Assembly (NCBI GenBank): GCA_029204225.1 | Contig: CM055092.1 | Coordinates: forward strand, 74,974,383-75,038,382 | Reading direction: 5' to 3' | Length of the DNA stretch: 64,000 nucleotides | Origin: Diphasiastrum complanatum | Lineage: Eukaryota; Streptophyta; Lycopodiopsida; Lycopodiales; Lycopodiaceae | Shown: piece by piece, positions 57,862-64,000 of the stretch | Position numbering within the stretch: position 1 is the first letter of the stretch | Layout of the letters: each line of letters opens with the position of its first letter | Notes under the pieces: generated by a model | Databases searched by the model: none | Seen by the model: only the letters and a program-made list of their open reading frames with translations | Told to the model about the DNA's origin: nothing | Translations under genes and position numbers: made by a program

Positions 57862-58695
57862 TATGAAAAATGCAAAAAATATGCTTGGTCAAGGCCAAAT
57901 TTATGTATATAGGATGATTACACATGTGTGGAGCCAGTTCTCACGTGTGAAATAAATGTACTTTTCATGTAGTACAATCATATAGCTTGTAGGTATAGTT
58001 TAAATCAAGTTCTATTGGCTAAAAAGGCCAAAATCATGTTTTTTAGGCATATGCCACATGGCATCAATCTAGAGATTGCATGAAGCCACATCATGAGATT
58101 AGGTGTCACATCCCATGTGTAGAGGTTTGCTCACACGTGTTAAATAAGCTGAGGAAGTCGAATTTGCACTTCTAGAAGAGTGTTTCCTAGTTCTCTACAT
58201 AGAAGAAAAATGGACCAAAAGTGCTCAAAATAGAAGGTTTTGTCCAAGTGTCAATTTTGCGTGATGAATCATCACATGACAAAGCACCTTCACACATGTG
58301 AGATTAGAGGGATGATCAGTACCACGAGCTCCCACTTTTTGTATATATAGAGCCACATTTGGCCATAATCAACAAACAACACCAATCTTGGTTTTGAAGG
58401 CAATTCTTGTCAATTTCATCATTTGTCTTGTTTTTTCTTGATAGTTTTGAGTTCCTATCATATTCTACTTTGATTTCAGGCTGGAGTCCATACTTTGGCA
58501 GGTTTTCACACGTGTAAAACCAACAAGTACAAGTCCCTTTCATTTATGATTGTTCTTATTAGATTTTATCATCTAAATTTGATCTAGATTGATCTAAATC
58601 TTGTGTAGATTGATAGATCAATTGTATCTAACATCCAATCACTCTTGTGGATCATTTTAGGATCCATTCTTGGTCCAATTTTTTAGATTTCCACA
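57862..58695 (+). repeat. 5' LTR of the LARD-like element (834 bp)
   Basis: Starts TATGAAAAATGC (TG mutated to TA), ends TTTCCACA. TATA box GTATATATAG at 58341. Five ACACGTGT/ACATGTGT-type palindromes: near 57,910, 57,945, 58,133, 58,292 and 58,509. Confidence 0.92.
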
Positions 58696-58708
58696 TGGTA
58701 TCAGAGCC
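58696..58708 (+). other. primer-binding site of the LARD-like element
   Basis: TGGTATCAGAGCC directly after the LTR. Confidence 0.93.
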
Positions 58709-59799
58709 AAGTACAATAGGATCTATGAAGATTTGATAGGGTTGATCCAAAACTAAGCCCAAATTAGCAAGTTTTTGAAAACTAGCTAATTTTGAAGTGG
58801 CGAGTTGGATAGGATAGGTATACTCAAAATTTATGGACAAAAACTTGTTGTAGATTGCAGGGGTACTTTTTACACGTCCTAGAACATATAGTACCAGTTT
58901 TGGAGCCTTATGTTTCAGTTTGATGCTAAATCTCCCAAATTAGCAAGTTTGTGGTAACTAGCTAATTTTGAGGTAGAGAGTTTGAATTGATAGCTAATTC
59001 AATTTTTTTGTACCAAAAATTGTTGTAGGCTGTAGGTGTACCTTCCACACGTGTGGGGTCATACAGAACCAGTTTTGTTTGAGAAAATTCAAATTGATAC
59101 ATAATTTGACTCATACACCCAAATTTAGAGATTTTTAGTGCAAATTCAAGCTTTTTCTATAGAGATTCAATTCCTATGATTTGTTCTTGGATTAGATCGT
59201 CCAAATAATTTAATTTAAAGCTTGATTCAGGTGGATTCAATGTGTTTCTCTGATTTTTTGAGTACATGTCAAAGTTGAGAGAGATATTGCCAAAAGTCAT
59301 AGATTAAGGAGTGATATGCAAGGTGAGAGGTTGAAATCCATTGTACCATCACTCTAGATTTGTTCAAGAGTGATAGGGTCAAGTTTAGAAGCATCAATTT
59401 TCTAGAAAACATCTTTGGATCTGTCCTCCAAGTGAAACCTTTCAGAGTTTCTAGTGCATATATAGCATCTATGCAAATCTTTTGTAGAATTTGACATAGA
59501 TTGGCTTCAATCGAGAGTTCTAGAAAAGAGATTGAGATCCAAGTCACATTGTTCAACCATTATCAATATGTTTGAGTCTTTGTGAGGCTTGAAAAGAGTC
59601 ATTGAGGTGTGTATGTCAAATGTGTAGAGAGAGATCCAATTTTCTAAGAGTTCCTTCCTTTGTAGAGGGCAAGATCTAGAAGCTCATTTTGTGGTGTTAT
59701 TGGTGGAGAATTAGTCTTCTCCTAGGTGATCAAATCTTTCTAAGTGGCATTAGATATTTGAAGCACAATATCTTAGTGAGAAGAATCACAACTTTTGAT

Positions 59800-60500
59800 T
59801 TTGAATTTCATTCCAACTCTTAAGAGGTAGAGTCATTGGTGGAATCCAATAGGGGTGAATGAATTCAATTTATTGAGCAAAAATTGACATAGTATGAATG
59901 AAACTCAAATTGGTTCTATTCAACTCTCTTTGTGAGAGTGTGAGGGTCAAGTTGTGATCCCATTGGATGTCTAGAACAAGGAGGAGTCCATAGTTGAGTG
60001 TTCATGCATGGTTGGGATCTTTGTGAATCTCTATGTGTCTGTTTTTTAAAGCTTGGTGAAAAATTCTTGACATAGATTGTTATAAAACTATTACAAATCC
60101 ATTCCAAATCTCAAGAGTGAGATTCTTTGGGGATTCCAAAAGGAGTGATTGGATTTTAATTTTATGTGTTTGAATCAAATATACACGTCAAATTTGAGTG
60201 ATCTAGTGTAGATCCTATGTTTTGTGAAAATTGGTGGTATAGTATGTTGTCAAATCAAATCAAATTCATTCTCAATCTCAAGAGTGAGATTATTTGGGTC
60301 AAGAGTGAGTCCAAAAGAAGTGATTAAGTTTTATTTTCATGTATCTGAAACAAAACCCATCTTTTGTTCAAGAATCTCAAGTGTTGAGAGAACTAGTCAA
60401 GTGAAAAGGAAAATCTAGGTGTCAATTTTTTTCATATCCATTTCAACTCTCAAAAGAAAGAATCATTGGTATTTGTTGAGTCCAATAGGAGTTTGGATCT
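59800..60500 (+). repeat. diverged tandem motif in the LARD-like internal region
   Basis: A phrase like ATTCCAaCTCTcAAGAGtgAGA(T)TCaTTGG...GtCCAATAGGaGTGA recurs at about 59,808, 60,100, 60,265 and 60,437. Spacing is uneven (roughly 290, 165 and 170 bases). Non-coding in appearance. Confidence 0.6.
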
Positions 60501-61027
60501 GATTTCTTTTGTGATCTGACTCAAAGATTGTGTGCTTTTGTCTTAGTGATCAAAGCAAAGTTTCCAAGTGACTAGTCATTAGTGTGAAGATTGATTCTTA
60601 GGTTGGCATTAAAGGAGTTCTAAATCCAAAAAAGACCCTTTGTAAAGATTCTTTTTATGTTTTTTTCTCAATTTTTTCTTACACATGGACCAATCAAAAC
60701 ACTCAAATTTGAAATCTACGTAACGTAATGTTTTGAGTCCACACTAAAATTGGCATCGCTTTTTAGTGATAAGTCCAAAATTAGCGAAGTTTGGTGCATT
60801 GGAAAGCGCTCAACAAGGCTTTCCAATGATATGTTAGATAATATACTTCTAAGCTATGATTAAAAAGTTATGGCAAGTCAAACGTATTAGTGTTATGATA
60901 TTTTAATAATATAAACTACATCTTGCACGAATTCTTAAAGGGTCTTTTGGGAGCTCAAAACTCCTCTAATGTAAGCTAGATCTTTTGTAGATCCTTCTAG
61001 ATTATTGAATATGTTGAATCTAGTCTC

Positions 61028-61654
61028 TTGAGAGTCACAAATTGCATTTGTAGAATCATATCACAAGTCTTGTTTCACATGGCATCAATAGGTGGCATCC
61101 TATTGAAGGCAAGTAAGGATCCTAAGTGCAACCTTTGTAGCAAGGGAGGATATTTTTCCTCAAGATACTACAAAAAGAAGACCAATCCATCCAAGGAGAA
61201 CCAAAGCAAGGGGGTCAAGGTGAAGGATGGAGCTTCAAGTTCGAAATGCAAATACAATAAGGACAAATCCAAGGAAAGGTGTTTCCTTTGTGGAAAGGTG
61301 AATGAAACTTGGATTCTCACAAGGACTTGCAAGAATTGTCTTCAAAAGTCCATCACAACACATGTCAAACCTTTTGAAATTTCTTATTTGGAAGTGCATT
61401 GTTTGGTTCAAGATGCAAAGATAGATGTCACTTTCATGAAAGTAACTTGGATTTATTTCATGTCCTTGGATAGTAGTCTGTTTGGAACTTTGGATAAGTT
61501 CAAACTTATTGCTATTATCCAAGAGAAATCAATCAAGAATAAGGAGCAATCACAATATGAAAATAGTTTCATTTATGCTCTCATGTCACTTATGAAGAAC
61601 CATTTTGCTTTGAAGAGATTTTTGTATCTCAAAGGTGGATTAAGGCAATACTAG
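61028..61654 (+). CDS. zinc-knuckle-like protein of the LARD-like element
   Basis: 208 codons open, ATG 61079 more likely the start (MASIGG, like the gag start elsewhere in this window). A degenerate knuckle CNLCSKGGYFSSRY, a Lys/Ser-rich stretch and a second Cys pair (CFLCGKVNETW) suggest a decayed gag C-terminus with its N-terminal half deleted: only a few codons separate the start-like motif from the knuckle. The rest (SYLEVHCLVQDAKIDVTFMK...) is unrecognised. Confidence 0.5.
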   Translation: MRVTNCICRIISQVLFHMASIGGILLKASKDPKCNLCSKGGYFSSRYYKKKTNPSKENQSKGVKVKDGASSSKCKYNKDKSKERCFLCGKVNETWILTRTCKNCLQKSITTHVKPFEISYLEVHCLVQDAKIDVTFMKVTWIYFMSLDSSLFGTLDKFKLIAIIQEKSIKNKEQSQYENSFIYALMSLMKNHFALKRFLYLKGGLRQY

Positions 61655-61868
61655 TTGAGTGTGATGTCTTTAAAAATAGCAAAGTATGTATTCCTTGTAA
61701 GCTTACATTACTTATGAAGTCAAGGAAATGAAAATGTCTTCATGATGTAGGATCTTTTGGTTTCAATAAGATCATGAATGATGTGTTCATTCATAAAAAT
61801 GAAAATTGTAAGTTTTCAATCTTAAAGGCAAGTTGTAAACTTCTTATGAGATAAGTGAAGCATCCAAA

Positions 61869-62899
61869 GTGGACAATTATATCCATAAGCAAGTAGTTAG
61901 CCTTATTAAGATGGAAATACCTTTTGATTTCAATATTAGAAAAATCATGCCAGGTTGTGGTGATTTTTGGACTTATGTTTCTAGGATAAGTAATCTTGAT
62001 AATCATAGGAAGTGCATATTGTATGGTCATAGTTGTTATGATCATTATGAGACATGGAGATCTCGGATTTACATCAAGAAGGAGCACCATGAAGAGGATC
62101 TTAAAGAATCATCTCAAGGTTCAAGTGTGCCAAGGATTGAGGAGGAGAGACCTTCTCAAGTTGTGATTCCAAAAAGAAACTCAAGAAACATGGTTGAGCC
62201 CATGTGGCTCACATTTCAAGGGAAAGAGAAGCATATCTCATGTGGTATACATCTCATACTTACTTCTCTTATGTCATTTGATGAATCAATTTGCTTTAGT
62301 GAGATCATTGCATCGCAAAATTGGAGTAAAGACATATAAGTTGAGTATATGGTCTCTCTTGAGAACATAGATGATGTTCTTAAAAGTCTAAAATTTATTT
62401 TAAAGCAATTAGAAAGCAATTCGTTATTTCATCAAATGTATGCTCTTGAGTCATGCAAGAGCAAAAGTGATTTGTTCACTCATAGTTTGAAAATTGTATT
62501 GAGGCAGATTGTAAACTCTTTATGAGAGTAAGTGAATCATCTTCTAAAGACACTTATCTCCATAATGAAGTATTTATCCTCATTGGATCTGAGATTAGCA
62601 TGGTAAACAAGCATGAAGATATGATGCAAACACTTTGTTATTATAGCATGCATAGTCTTGCCAATTTGGATGAGTCTAATTCTCTAGATCGTGGTAACGT
62701 GATGTTAGATCTTTGTGATCCTAATAAGACAAGAAGAAATCTTTATTTCCTCATGGAGGAGCATGCACATGAAGAAGGAGCAAGCCTCAAGGTCAAGCAT
62801 CTACATGAAATTTGGAAGGAATCAATTTTGAAGGTGCTAGGATGGTGCAAAGCTCTCAAGTTCATCAAAGATGTCAACATCAAAGAAGCACTATCATAA
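61869..62899 (+). other. further open stretches in the LARD-like element, unrecognised
   Basis: ORFs 61869-62339 and 62522-62899 encode polar proteins (EEERPSQVVIPKRNSRN; LYFLMEEHAHEEGASLKVKH) with no family I recognise. Both are preceded by a similar sequence (TTGTAAACTtcTTATGAGAtaAGTGAAgCATC near 61,832 and 62,510), so the region contains an internal duplication. Confidence 0.4.
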
Positions 62900-63031
62900 A
62901 TATGGTGATTTCGGATCAACATCAAGCTCATTGGCTGATCTTCACACCTTTTGAACCAACAAAGACCAATTCAACTCATGGAGTCAAGTTCAAGATCATC
63001 ATGTTTTTTATCAAGCTAGATTTTTGAGGAG

Positions 63032-63866
63032 TGTGAAAAATGCAAAAATTATGCTTGCTCAAGGCCAAATATATGTATATAGGATGATTACACATGTGTG
63101 GAGCCTATTCTCACGTGTGAAATAAATGTACTTTTCATGTAGTAAAATCATATAGCTTGTACATATAGTTTAAATCAAGTTCTATTGGCTAAAAAGGCCA
63201 AAATCATGTTTTTTAGGCATATGCCACATGGCATCAATCTAGAGATTGCATGAAGCCACATCACGAGATTAGGTGTCACATCCCATGTGTAGAGGTCTGC
63301 TCACACGTGTGGAATAAGTTGAGGAAGTCGAATTTACACTTCTAGAAGAGTGTTTCCTAGTTCTCTACATAGAAAAAAAATGGACCAAAAGTGCTCAAAA
63401 CATAAGGTTTTGTCCAAGTGTCAATTTTGCATGATGAATCATCACATGACAAAGCACCTTCACACATGTGAGATAAGAGGGATGATCAGTACCACGAGCT
63501 CCCACTTTTTGTATATATATAGAGCCACATTTGGCCATAATCAACAAGCAACACCAATCTTGGTTTTGGAGGCAATTATTGTCAATTTCATCATTTGTCT
63601 TGCTTTTCTTGATAGTTTTGAGTTCCTATCATGTTGTACTTTGATTTCAGGCTGGAGTCTGTACTCTGACAGGTTTTCACATGTGAGAAACCAACAAGTA
63701 CAATTCCCTTTCATTTATGATTATTCTTGTTAGATTTTCTCATCTAAATTCGATCTAGATTGATCTAAATCTTGTGTAGATTGATAGATCAATTGAATCT
63801 AACATCCAATTACTCTTGTGGATCATTTTAGGATCCATTCTTGGTCCAAGTTTGTAGATTTCCACA
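63032..63866 (+). repeat. 3' LTR of the LARD-like element (835 bp)
   Basis: TGTGAAAAATGC...TTTCCACA, directly after the polypurine tract. Keeps the terminal TG lost in the 5' LTR. TATA region is GTATATATATAG at 63511. Confidence 0.93.
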
Positions 63867-64000
63867 CAATATACATGAAAATTTCTTCATTTATGGAGGA
63901 TTTGATGATTGCCATTGCATGTTCATCCTTTCTTATTTACTCCGCTCTCCTTTGATCTTCCTCTAGAGGCTTTGGCTCTGTGAGATTGGCCACTGACCAT
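63867..64000 (-). pseudogene. copia gag fragment, continuation after the insertion
   Basis: Matches 44,200-44,340 of duplication copy 1 (TTCTTCATTTATGGAGGA, GAGGCTTTGGCTCTGTGAGA); minus-strand copia gag that runs off the window. Confidence 0.85.

Larger units (their letters stand above)
57862..63866 (+). mobile_element. non-autonomous LTR retrotransposon (LARD-like), 6.0 kb, with target duplication
   Basis: 5' LTR 57862-58695, PBS 58696-58708, internal region 58709-63021 without protease, integrase or RT, polypurine tract 63022-63031 (TTTTGAGGAG), 3' LTR 63032-63866. Flanks CAATC (57857-57861) and CAATA (63867-63871) are a 5-bp duplication, and the empty site is preserved at 44,200-44,204. 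LTRs differ by about 46 substitutions plus small indels over ~834 bp (~94-95% identity by eye). The host sequence is the minus-strand copia fragment. Confidence 0.92.

Overview
The window looks like nuclear DNA from a land plant with a large, repeat-rich genome. The evidence is plant-type Ty1/copia and Ty3/gypsy retrotransposons with Met-tRNA primer sites (TGGTATCAGAGC), CACTA transposon proteins, long GA/CT microsatellites, GT-AG introns and a plant-type short-chain dehydrogenase. I cannot name the species; a gymnosperm or other large-genome seed plant would fit. There is no sign of bacterial, organellar or CRISPR content. Most of the 64 kb is decayed transposable element, often nested, and intact-looking host genes are few.

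Layout. 1-5,115: two related minus-strand copia remnants (A and B); B's LTR carries a (GA)78 microsatellite. 5,116-8,899: intergenic DNA, then a two-exon short-chain dehydrogenase/reductase gene (exons 7,521-7,585 and 8,125-8,899), the best host gene here. 8,900-12,630: no gene, but a degenerate ~190-bp tandem repeat and a 1.4-kb structure with inverted arms. 12,686-17,481: a gene island flanked by LTR sequences of one family. It holds a histone H3-like pseudogene running directly into a four-exon Ulp1/C48 peptidase-like gene, and a converging spliced gene I do not recognise. 17,482-23,100: a copia fragment split by a 5-kb gypsy element with 5-bp target duplications (ATGAG). 24,715-31,320: copia ends, CACTA fragments, a CACTA-like terminal element and a decayed Trk/HKT cation-transporter pseudogene. 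31,440-39,210: a copia pol fragment, an unknown decaying ORF, a second DUF4216 copy and large CT arrays.

39,425-64,000 is a layered history. A segment of about 4-5 kb (a gag-only element plus a minus-strand copia gag-integrase fragment) is present twice in direct orientation (39,425-44,383 and 53,648-64,000). Between the copies lies a minus-strand gypsy element broken by two opposite-facing copies of one copia family (E1 and E2). The second copy of the duplication was later interrupted by a 6.0-kb non-autonomous LTR element (57,862-63,866) with near-identical LTRs. The undisturbed insertion site is still visible in the first copy.

How the genes work together: no operon or pathway is evident. 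The dehydrogenase stands alone. The H3-like and Ulp1-like sequences may once have been a single chromatin/SUMO-related fusion protein, now broken by two stops and a frame change. That chimera is the most unusual thing in the window.
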